Positions 12,908 to 22,100 of a stretch of 64,000 nucleotides of DNA are shown here, piece after piece. Numbering within the stretch: position 1 is the stretch's first letter; each line of letters starts with the position of its first letter. Source of the stretch: Posidonia oceanica (Eukaryota; Streptophyta; Magnoliopsida; Alismatales; Posidoniaceae). The position numbers were made by a program, and so were the translations under genes. Under the pieces are notes generated by a model. The model did no database searches. It was given only the letters and a program-made list of their open reading frames with translations, and was not told the origin of the DNA. The stretch is from positions 123,089,001-123,153,000 of the forward strand of contig JAZBRS010000076.1 of NCBI GenBank assembly GCA_037176725.1, given 5' to 3'.

Positions 12908-14647
12908 TCAAGCCCAAAACACATTAATCAACTCAAAATAACCATTAAAAATCTTAATTAAAATCCTAATCTACAGCACAACTCTTCTAATATTTTTATT
13001 TATTTTTAGTTTATTTTTACCTATTTTATTTCCCCATTCTACCCTCTCTTTCTTTCTTACTTCTCTTTTTCTTTCTTCCCTTTCTTCACTGGGCCCTCCG
13101 GCCCGTTTCTTCTTTTTATTCTTTTATTTTTCTTCTTCGGCCCGCAGCACAGTCCGGCCCACGCTCCTTCTCCCTCCTTCTTCTTCCTCGCACGTCAGCT
13201 GGATTCCTCCCGCGAGCTCGCTGCTATAGATCTCCCTCCATCCATTCAAATTCAAGCCTCCATCCTTTCATCTACAGCAGCCCGCCGACTCCTCCGTCTC
13301 AGCACCAAATCTGGAGGCATTGAGTGCCGGTCGCCTCGCCGTCTCCTCTGCTGCAGTGCAACGCCGTTGGATTCAAATTTTTTCAGCGCGTGTGCCGGCA
13401 GCTCCTCCTCATATAAGCCTGCGTCCTTCAGCTCCGTTCAGAGGGAGGTTGGGCAGTGAGCGATCTTCAACTTCAGAGCAGGCAGAGAATTCCGGAGCGA
13501 ACCCAGAGTCGCGTCCAATTCCAGAGAGCATTTCCACCCTTTTCTTCCACTTGAAACGACTCCTTCCTTTTCTTCTCTGCCTCCTCCATTTCAAGAAGAG
13601 AGAGTGGTCAGAGGGAGTGGTTTGAGAGTCCACCTTTGCGTCCCGGAGAGAGCCTTCAATTCTCCAGCAGCTTCCACCCAATTCCTTTCCCCCTCTCTGC
13701 CGAAATCTTCAGCAAATCCTCCTCTTTCTTTCCCAGTAATCCGACACCTTTTCCAGCCTCCATTCTTCTCCCCTTTGCTTCCCCAATCTCACCCAACACC
13801 AGACCTTCATCCTCCACCGCCCCATTGCCTTTCCACTGCCTGGAACCACCCCAAATCACCTGAACACCACCTGAAGCTCCAACTGTAAACCCAACCTAAC
13901 TCCATTCACAATTCCCTCTACTCCAGCTCACCGCCTTCTCCCAAACTTCATCCAGAGACTCACTGGACCTCCACCTTCTCAAAACACCAACCATCAAACC
14001 CAGCCACCCACCACAAACCGAGAACTCCACTACAAACACCTGCATCAACCACTGACCAAAAATCGACTCAACTCTCAAACTTCCTCCACAGCCTCCAGAA
14101 CAGCAATCCAATCACCCAAAATCACTCCCCGAACCTCCAGCAATCTTCCAGAACACTCCATCCAGCCTGAGGAGCAGCAAACACCCTCCCCGACCTCCGG
14201 CAGCATTCTGAGAACCCAAAAGTGCCGAATCCTCACCCGAGCTGTAGAGCTTCAGTCCGGTCGATCAGGAAGCACCGGAGGGATGTTCTGAGGCAGCTCC
14301 AACCTTCGTGAGCGACCGGCGACGCCCGTAGCGACCGGACGGCCTCCTCCGGCGACTGCTGAAGCCACCGACGTCGGGAGGGCGACTCAGACGCGGAATC
14401 AGGTCAGTCCAACCTCTCCTAGCTTCCTCTTCTCCCCTTGATGCTTTCCCGCCGCCCAAAAGTAGCTTTCCCAATCTCCTGCTCCATCCTCGACTCGCCG
14501 GTCAGTTCTCCTTCTCCGGCGCCGGCTGCTGTTCCTCCGGACGCTCCGACCAACAGAATGCCGCTCCAGCAGTCTCCGAAGCTCCGCACGAATGCCAGCA
14601 TCAAGCTCCGCCCTCCTGCGCCTCCTCAGCCTCCCCTGTCGGCGGCC

Positions 14648-14681
14648 ACGAGTACTGCCGGCGTTCTGCTACAGTACTCGT
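14648..14681 (+). promoter_or_regulatory. 10-bp perfect inverted repeat upstream of the LTR TATA box
   Basis: ACGAGTACTG (14648-14657) pairs with CAGTACTCGT (14672-14681) around a 14-base loop, about 40 bp before the TATA-like box. The same arrangement is at 37543-37576 in the 3' LTR and 50582-50615 in element C, where the single base change still permits a G-U pair in RNA. It is conserved while sequence just upstream varies. Confidence 0.65.
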
Positions 14682-14718
14682 CGCCGTCGACCAGTTACTG
14701 TGCATTTATTTTCTTGTT

Positions 14719-14725
14719 TATATAG
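14719..14725 (+). promoter_or_regulatory. Candidate TATA box of the LTR promoter
   Basis: TATATAG follows GC-rich sequence and precedes the T-rich presumed transcribed part. The same box is present in the 3' LTR, and a CTATATAG version in element C near 50653. Transcription would start about 30 bp downstream, making R/U5 about 2.6 kb. This is a motif and position argument only. Confidence 0.5.
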
Positions 14726-14729
14726 TTTT

Positions 14730-15720
14730 AGGTGTAAATATTGCATGTCTAGCTTAAGTTCTGTTATTTTTGCGTTTCAGTCCTCCTGCCATTTATTCTG
14801 CTTAGTTTTTAATTAAGTACCATGCTAAATTGCAACTTATGTTTCTGTTTTTCCATATTTGCCTTTTAGTCCTGTTACTGTACTGTGCTGTTATAATATT
14901 TTGTAGTTTAGCCCTCCTGTTTTTGATTTTTGCATTTAAGTCCTGCAGTAGTTTATTTAAATTTAATGCTGTAACTTTGCCTTATTGCATTGCATTCTGA
15001 GCCCCTGTTGTTTTCTGTTTTTGCATTTTAATCCACTGCACTGTAGAACTTAGGATTTATTTTTTATTTTTGCTTGTTGCATTGTATATTTTACCTTCTA
15101 GTTCTGCATTTTTGCAGTTAGGTCCATTTTAAATGGATAGTAGCTGTTATGCATGTATTTTGGCTTAATATATTGCATTTTCAACCCTATTTTTTCCAAA
15201 AATTGCACTGCAGTCCTGTTATCTGATTTTCAGAGCATTTTTCCATATAAAATTGCATATTTGACCCCTGCATGATTTGAAAATCACACATAGGTCCTTG
15301 CATCTTTCAAAAACCTTGTAAAAAGACCATTTTGCCCCTAACTTGCATCCTAGCTCCTATGCTTACCAAATTGCATATAGACCCTCCACTAGCATTCCCA
15401 GACTCCCCAGAACCCTGTTTTCTGAAAAATTTGCATTTTAGACCCCAGTTTTTTTTAAAATTGCTTTCTGATCCCTGTTTGCTTTCAAAACCTCTTTTAA
15501 AGCATAACCCCTTTTCAAAACAACTTTCTGAGCCTAGTCTTTTTGCAAAATGGACCCCTGTCCTCCCCTGTTTTCGAAATCCTTTCCTATGGACCCCTGT
15601 TTTCTGGAAAATTTGCATTTCTAGCCCCTTTCTTTTTTCAAAATGCTTTCTGAACTCCTGGCTTTTCCCAGTGTCTTCTCTTTGATTTTTCTTGCTTTTG
15701 CATGCATTCTGCATCCATCT
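14730..15720 (+). repeat. T-rich leader of degenerate TTGCATTTTAG..CCCTG repeats
   Basis: A phrase such as TTGCATTTTAGxCCCTGTT recurs with drift about every 40-60 bases across roughly 1 kb, separated by T-rich filler. It is present in all three full LTRs. The frame at 15332-15685 is a consequence of this low-complexity composition. Confidence 0.6.
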
Positions 15721-15889
15721 AGTCTTGCATTTCAGCATCTTCTTGCACACACTAAGCACTTTTAGCTCCCTTTCACTTGGGAGGACCTTTTGCACATCCC
15801 TAGGGCCTCCTGGACACCTAGATCTGTTCTTCTCCCCTATTCTGGCCCTCCTACCTTGGAGCTGCGATATCTTCCGATCCGGCCGTTGG

Positions 15890-15985
15890 ATCTTCTCAAG
15901 TGAGCTGCCCAGGCGACCGCAGCGAAGCGCTCTTCAGCATGGACCAGACAGATTTCAGATCAGGCTCCCGGATTTCCAGGTATGT
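15890..15985 (+). promoter_or_regulatory. Highly conserved LTR block ending in a candidate splice donor
   Basis: A block containing an ATG at 15939 ends in CAG|GTATGT (15977-15985), a textbook plant 5' splice site. The stretch from the ATG through the donor is identical in the 3' LTR (donor about 38875) and element C (about 51912), although surrounding LTR sequence differs in C. Paired with the acceptor at 18505-18506, a ~2.5-kb leader intron could be removed, including the PBS. Unspliced, the ATG opens a 43-codon frame. No transcript evidence is available. Confidence 0.5.
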
Positions 15986-16439
15986 CCTCCTGAACCTCTG
16001 CATTGCATCCGTTTGCATGCCATTTGCACAGTTTTCCTTGTTTTCGCTTTCTGTCTCTTTGAGCATGTAGAATAGGGCTGCCCCTTTCTGCTTGTATCTT
16101 CCAATCCCCGTTTCGCGTATTCCTGAGTGTTTTGTGTTGTGTTTTCCCTGGATTTGCCACTTAATGTGACTTTCTTCCCCCTTTTCCACGATCCGATCGC
16201 ATCGCGAGCTTTGGGCAGCATGCGAGACACACCGTGGAACGGTTTAGTGGGAAACAGTCGCAAAGAGGTGGTAATCCCTCCGTTTGCCCCCTCTCCCCTC
16301 TGTAGGTTTTCACACCTACTCTAAGTGGTCCTAAATGACGTCTGTTCTTACACACACGTTGTTTTGTCTCCCCTTTGGCCTCTTCTAATCTTTTTCTGCA
16401 TTCTTGCATTTGCATGGCTTTTCCGAGGTTTTTGCTTCG

Positions 16440-16710
16440 CTGTTTTGGCACCGTTTCGCATGCCCGCCCTCGTTTTGGCACCGTTTTGCGTGCCCTTCCG
16501 TTCCCTTGCCTTGTTTTGCACGTAGCCTTGCTTTCTCGCTTGTTTTACGTGCCGCTCTCGTTTTTTGCACCGTTTTGCATGTCTCTTTGCTTCCTTGTCT
16601 CGTTTTGCGTGCTGCCTTGCTTTCTCGCTCGTTTTGCGTGCCGATTTTGTTCTTTTGCTCCGTTTTGCGTGTGTTGCTCATCTCTCGCCTCGTTTTACGT
16701 GTTTTACGCC
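16440..16710 (+). repeat. ~30-bp tandem repeats (CGTTTTGCGTGCC type) in the LTR
   Basis: About eight to nine degenerate units of roughly 30 bp, each starting CGTTTTGCGTG or a close variant and continuing with T/C-rich filler such as TTGCTTTCTCGCT. The matching block is at about 39335-39605 in the 3' LTR and is longer in element C (about 52390-52800), so copy number varies between elements. Confidence 0.8.
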
Positions 16711-17231
16711 GTTTTCCCCAGCATGTCGATTGCATTGCATGGTTTTCTCGCCGTTTCGCTTTTTCGCCTGCATTTGCACATAGGGCTGTGATGCTTACTG
16801 CCTGGAGTTCTCACGAGCTAGGTTTCGCCTGGTTCGGAACACAGACAGCATAGCTGAGCATTTAGAGAGCATGTTTACTTCCTTGCTTTGTTTCTTCCCA
16901 CTTAGAGCACACCTTGAGCATTCATTCAGGCATTTATAGGCACATAGGCATTCAATCCTGCATTTTCCTGCGTATGCGAGCGTAAGCCTAGAAAGACCGA
17001 TTCTCAGGCGTGTCGAGGGTGCCTAACACCTTCCCCGCGCGTAACAGGAGTCCTTACCCTGTCTTCTGGCCCGCAATGACCGTACTGCCCTTATCCTAGG
17101 CTAGAGTCATCTCATTTGCATTTGTTTGCATTTGTTTTCCTTTGCATTGCTTTGCTTTGCATTTCTTGCTCGGTTTTGCACGTTAATTCACGCATTTCCC
17201 CGGTTTTCCTTGTCTCCCGTTAATAGACATG

Positions 17232-17243
17232 GTGGCGACTCTG
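17232..17243 (+). other. PBS-like 12-mer inside the LTR
   Basis: GTGGCGACTCTG, the exact 12 bases that follow the LTR end at 17359-17370, also occurs 127 bp earlier inside the LTR. Equivalent copies lie at 40117-40128 and 53315-53326. Confidence 0.85.
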
Positions 17244-17359
17244 ATTTGTCTTATCTTTCCTTTTTCTCCTCGATTTTAAGCGTTTTCGAGTTGAGCCTCT
17301 TCCTCGGATCCAATCACCGCTAAATCTAGCGAGCCTGATTCCGATCGGGATCGCTACAG

Positions 17360-17377
17360 TGGCGACTCTGCTGGGGA
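17360..17377 (+). other. Primer-binding site of element A
   Basis: TGGCGACTCTGCTGGGGA starts two bases after the LTR end (one G spacer at 17359). It would pair with the 3' end of a tRNA ending ...GAGTCGCCA. PBSs of this form are usual in Ogre/Tat elements and are generally assigned to tRNA-Arg; I could not verify the tRNA from this window. Confidence 0.85.
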
Positions 17378-18689
17378 CTAGACTAGACTCCGGCTTTCGT
17401 TCCCGACTTTTCGCTCGCTTGTTTTGCAGCTTTGTCTACCTTGTGTGCCTTCTTCGCCTGTTTTGCTCGCTTTTCTGTGCAAACTCCTAGCGAGTCGCTT
17501 CGTAGCTACTTTGCTTAGGTTTTTGCACCTCTTTTGTCTCGGTTTGCACTTTCTTTTGCTTGGCTTTGCTCCTTTGCCTGTTTATTTACTTACTGTCTTG
17601 CTTGTGCCCTTATCTCCTTTACAGTCTGCTTACTTTTACCTTATTTTACCTTACTTGCTTATTACTGCTTTAATTCTCACACATTACATGTCTACATACT
17701 TTGTTTGGCTAAAATACATGCTTTTTGAACGTTGAATGCTTCTTTTACACTCTTGCTATGTCACTACACACGCACATACTATGCTTACATGCTTTTTGAC
17801 TTGATGAATGTTTCTTTTTCACCATCATATTCACAAACACTCGCACATGCCATGAACATGCCTTTTGTTGTGTTGTATGATGGTTGCTTGCCATTTTGAC
17901 TGATTTTCTTCCCTTTTGCACTTGCCATGCTTAGGATAGTAGAGACTTGTCTGCTTCCCCCATGGTTAACTAAAAAATGCAAGTAAAAGGAACTTCTAGG
18001 GGCAACTAGAGACTACAAACAATCCTTCACTCCCTTTGGTTAATAAAATGTGCAAGAAAAAAAACGCTAATCATTTTGCATAAGCATCATATAGGGCATG
18101 CATTCTTCTCCTCTGAGTCCACCTACTAGTCTGCGAAGGACGGTTCCGGCCTCTTATTCCACTGCTTTGGGTGTGGCATAAGTTGGTCGGTCCGTCCCCA
18201 CCTTGTCCAGGGGTCGTGTCGGTGTTAGTAGAGGGTACCACCCACGCTTTGGCGGGGTAGAGGCCACCAACGCACCACCCTGTCATTACCTGAGCTTTGG
18301 GCCGGGAGTTAGACAGGGGACCTACTTTTTCTGACCTGAGTCGGTGACCCGTACATCCAGGGATACCCGGAGTAGACAGCGTTGCTAGGAAACACTAGTT
18401 AGATAAGGGGGCATACTAGAAAGCATGCACTTCATTCATGCCACTTAACTAACTCATTTGCATTCATCTTTTAGTTTCTAACCCTAATTTCCTTCTGTTG
18501 TGTCAGCGTGATCGGTAAGCGAGTTTCCCTTTGCTAGAGCTCGAGTATCGACCCTCGTTGACGCCCTTTTGCGACTTAGTTCACGACCATTCCCCCTCTG
18601 AGCTATCCACATTTGCGACGATAGCTCCTCTTAGGACTCACCGCTCGAATACTCGTCGCAGCCTTGTTCTCACACGCTCTAGGTCAGCG
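17378..18689 (+). other. Untranslated leader of element A
   Basis: About 1.3 kb between PBS and gag with no convincing coding frame. The first half is T-rich. A GC-richer block (about 18080-18400), conserved in element C at about 54160-54480, is a candidate structured or packaging region. Just before gag lie CTAAC (18478-18482), a pyrimidine-rich run and TGTCAG (to 18506), resembling a plant branch point and 3' splice site; the same signals precede gag in element C. Confidence 0.7.
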
Positions 18690-19118
18690 ATGGCCCAGTA
18701 CGTTAGTGAGCCTTCCTTTACTCCTGTCACGGAGGGTGTTCCCGTTTCGGCCCCTCCTGTTGCTCTTTCTGTCCCTCTTGTTCCCCCTCCGACGCCAGGG
18801 TTTCCTCCTCTGACGTCTCTAGGTTCTCAGTACACCCCGGGACAGTGGCAAGCCTCCCTTCCTCCAGATCCGGTCGCCGAGTCTATCTTGACGGCCGTTA
18901 CTCGCGCTCTGGAGACGCCACTGCCCCCTCCGTCCCAGGGATACGTCGCTTTCGACATCCCTTCCACCGCTGCTGCGACCTTTTCTGTAGAATCCCCCCT
19001 TCCCGGACCATCTGTGTCCGTGCCCCTTGCTTCTCAATCCCCGCCGGCACTGCACTTCAGCGTTCCCGCTGCCGAGACGCCTGAGGCGCAGTACCAGCAC
19101 CTGATGGAGCTTGCCTAG
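18690..19118 (+). CDS. gag: Gag N-terminal segment, ends at in-frame amber
   Basis: 142 codons from ATG (GCGATGG, G at -3 and +4) to TAG at 19116-19118. The frame is open a little further upstream, but this is the first good ATG and element C has it too. The product is rich in Pro, Ser, Ala and Val, low complexity, without a recognised domain, and ends in a helix-like stretch rich in Gln, Leu and Glu. The next segment continues in the same frame after TAG, and the amber is also present in element C (55199-55201). It may be a readthrough site, an old inherited CAG to TAG change, or a mark that translation starts at 19131. Confidence 0.65.
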   Translation: MAQYVSEPSFTPVTEGVPVSAPPVALSVPLVPPPTPGFPPLTSLGSQYTPGQWQASLPPDPVAESILTAVTRALETPLPPPSQGYVAFDIPSTAAATFSVESPLPGPSVSVPLASQSPPALHFSVPAAETPEAQYQHLMELA

Positions 19119-19130
19119 AGACTGCAGGGC

Positions 19131-22100
19131 ATGGCTCTATCAGTTCGTCCTTCTTCTGTTTCTGTCGTCCCTGAGGTTCCTCCGAGGCCAGTTCCTGCAT
19201 TTCATGCATCAACCTCTGCACCTCCGCCTCGACCATCGTCGCAACTGCTCACGGTTCCGACGATGGGGGCCCATCTACCGCCTCCTACACAACACTTGGC
19301 ACAGCATGCTCCACTTCCTTCTGGTGGTCAATCCTTTGGACCGGCTGGAGCCCAGTACCTCACTGGCTCGCTGTCTGGCACCCCGCCTGTACAGCAACTG
19401 GCGCTCCGGCATCCTCCCCCTATCCCAGCACAGCATGGCATTTATTCTTCTCCTCTTCACCAAGTCCAGCATCCTGCATACACTCCTGCATACACTGTCC
19501 CCCAGCACGGATACGCCGGCCATCCCGTTGCTCCACCAGGCGACGCTATGGTAGATCTGGAGGAGCACTTAGGTGCGACCCATTCGGTGTATGTGCTCAC
19601 TACCCCTGCTGATCCCTCTCCTACAGCAGCAATTCCACACCCCATCAATAATCGGATGGACGTCTTGGAGAAGGCACTACGACTAGTGCAGGGTACTGAG
19701 CACCAGACCTACCAATTCCGGGACCTTTGTTGCTTTCCAGAGGCGGTACTCCCTCCGAAGTTCAAAATCCCGGACTTCGAGAAGTATAATGGTAGGGGCT
19801 GCCCCGTAGCACACCTGAAGGCGTATTGCGGTGATCTCGCTCAGCTTCAGGCTGACGAGAGGTTGCTGATTCGCTTATTCCAGAAGAGTTTGACCGGGCC
19901 GGCACTCAAGTGGTTCACATCACTCGATATGTCAGCCATCAAGACTTGGAACGACCTCAGCCAGGCGTTCCTGGAGCAATACTCCTTCAATCTCGATCTT
20001 GTCCCAAAGAGGGCGGACTTGATCACCATTAAGCAGAACTCTGGCGAGCCGTTCGGGGAGTACGTCGGCCGCTGGCCCGCCCTTGCCTCCCAGGTTCGAG
20101 ATAGACCCTCTGACGAGGAGTCTATCGAGATCGTTATCAAAGGGGCGCAGCCGTCTCTCGGAGCTCTACTTAGCATTCAGCCAGTCACTACTTTTGCAGC
20201 ACTCATCAGAGCTGGAGCGCGCGTGGAGAGTTCTTTGCGGAGTGGCAACTTCCCAGCTCTCTCTGCGTTCGCTAAGCAGGCAGTGATCAGCAGCAACAGT
20301 GCCAACAGCAACACCTTCAACAGCAACAACAGCGGCAGCAACAACAACCGCCCGAAGAGGAAGGATTCGCCGAAACCTGCTGTTGCATTCGTCGATTCTC
20401 CTGCTGTGCCTGTTCGCTTGCCGTCTCGGCCTGCCCCAGCTCAGATGGTGTACGCTCCTGCACCTAGGTACCCGCACACACCGCACATCACTACCACCGC
20501 TAGACCGGTCTATCCTGCCGCACCGGTCCAGCAAGGCTCACATCCAAGGCAAAGAAGACCACCCACTGAGAGGAGGAATTTCACCCCACTGGTGGAACCA
20601 CTCACGGTCATCTTGCCGAAGGTGGCATCGCTCCTGAAGTTCCCGGAGGTTCGTCCGCCGCCAAGCCCTCTGCCGCATTGGTTTAGACCGGACCTTTTCT
20701 GCAATTTCCACCGAAGCGTCGGGCATTCGACGGACAATTGCTTCTCCCTTCGGAACGCGATTCAGGACCTGATCGAATCGGGAACGATTGTGATCGACAC
20801 GCACGAGGCATCCACTCAAGCACACACTCATGCATCTGCATCTCCAGCTGTTCCCCCGCATTCTGGCATCGTCCGCCAACCTTTACCGGAGCACTCTTAT
20901 CCGGGAGGAGCGGGAACCTCAGGCGTCCACTCTGTCTTTCCTTCTGGGCCTGCTACCTCTGTGGTCGACCCTTCTGATCTTATCTCTGACATCTCTGAGC
21001 CTTTCCCAGTCAGTCTCTATCTGGCGGCAGTTGCCGGCTCCGAGTCGGGAATCCATTTGATCCGACGGCGTGCTAGGCTGGAGCGCCCTCTCGCGCCCCC
21101 CACCGTGCTCCCTCAGGCTCAATCTCCTGTGCACCTCTTAGCCAGAGCCCAGCCTAGTTCTCCCATCCACCTTTTAGGGCGGCCTCAGCTACACCTTCTA
21201 GGCAGACCTCAACCTGCCCCAGCCTTCCCACCCCAACAACCATACCCACTAGATAGATCTCAACATCCTGTAGGTCCCCCTGTAACCCCTCCTGTGCTCG
21301 CAGCACATGCTCCAGTCGTCAATGATTTGACCCTGGACACCCATCTCGTCCCTTACAGCTACGCCACAGAAATGTGCACGGAAGTAACGCGATCGGGGAG
21401 GGTTTATAGGCCCCCAGCACCGGCAATTAGGCCAACTCACCCTGGACCTGTTATACCCCCACCCTCAGGCCAACCCTTAGCAGATCCAACCCCGGATCAG
21501 CCTGTAGTTAGCCAAATCCCTAGCCAACCTGTAGTAACCCAGCTTCCTGTCACCACCCCTGTAGAACCTGCTAGAATCACCCCTCCAGCTGCTAGGAGAA
21601 ACCAACCTAAAGCAGACCTAACCTCCCAGCTTAAGAAGGTTAAAGCCGACATCTCCATCTGGGATTTGATCCACACTTCTGCCGAGCACCGCGAGGCTTT
21701 TCTTCGCGTGTTCCAGGCTGCTCGTGTGTCCCAGTCCATTGAGCCTTCTGCCTTGGAGAGCATGGTTGGGTTAATCGCGGAGCCCCAGGTCATCTCTTTT
21801 ACGAGTGATGAGCTGCCTCCGGTAGGGATTAATCACAACCAGCCCCTTTTCGTCACGGTGCAGTTCAAAAACTTTCTCATTCCCCTAACACTGGTTGATA
21901 ACGGGTCAGGCCTTAACGTCTACCCCTTGCGTACAGCAACCAAGCTCGGATTCAAAGCCGAGGATATCACGCCAGCCGTGAAGGGAATGACTGCTTTTGA
22001 CAACACTCACCATGACGCTCTAGGGATTCTGATTATCCCTCTGGCTATCGGTCCAGTCGTCTTCGACGTAGAATTCTATGTCGTCGACTTGAAACCTAAC

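Larger units (their letters stand above)
11520..17358 (+). repeat. 5' LTR of element A (5839 bp)
   Basis: Begins TGTTGACGCC at the satellite border and ends GATCGCTACA just before the PBS. Regions: a start with CCCTAACCCTAA; a CT-rich stretch (about 11940-12190); an A-rich, G-poor block (about 12190-12990); a C-rich block (about 13080-14700); a TATA-like box near 14719; then a T-rich transcribed part with degenerate repeats up to 17358. The first 35 bases differ from the 3' LTR at four positions, whereas long stretches further in differ only rarely. Open frames in the LTR (for example 15332-15685 and 16375-16853) are low-complexity and I do not treat them as genes. Confidence 0.95.

Noticed and set aside
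15332..15685. 117-codon frame conserved in the LTRs
   Set aside because: Low-complexity T-rich repeats; conservation follows from LTR identity, and an antisense frame is equally open (15307-15795).
16375..16853. Phe/Cys/Leu-rich frames resembling membrane proteins
   Set aside because: Generated in several frames at once by the ~30-bp CGTTTTGCGTG repeat.
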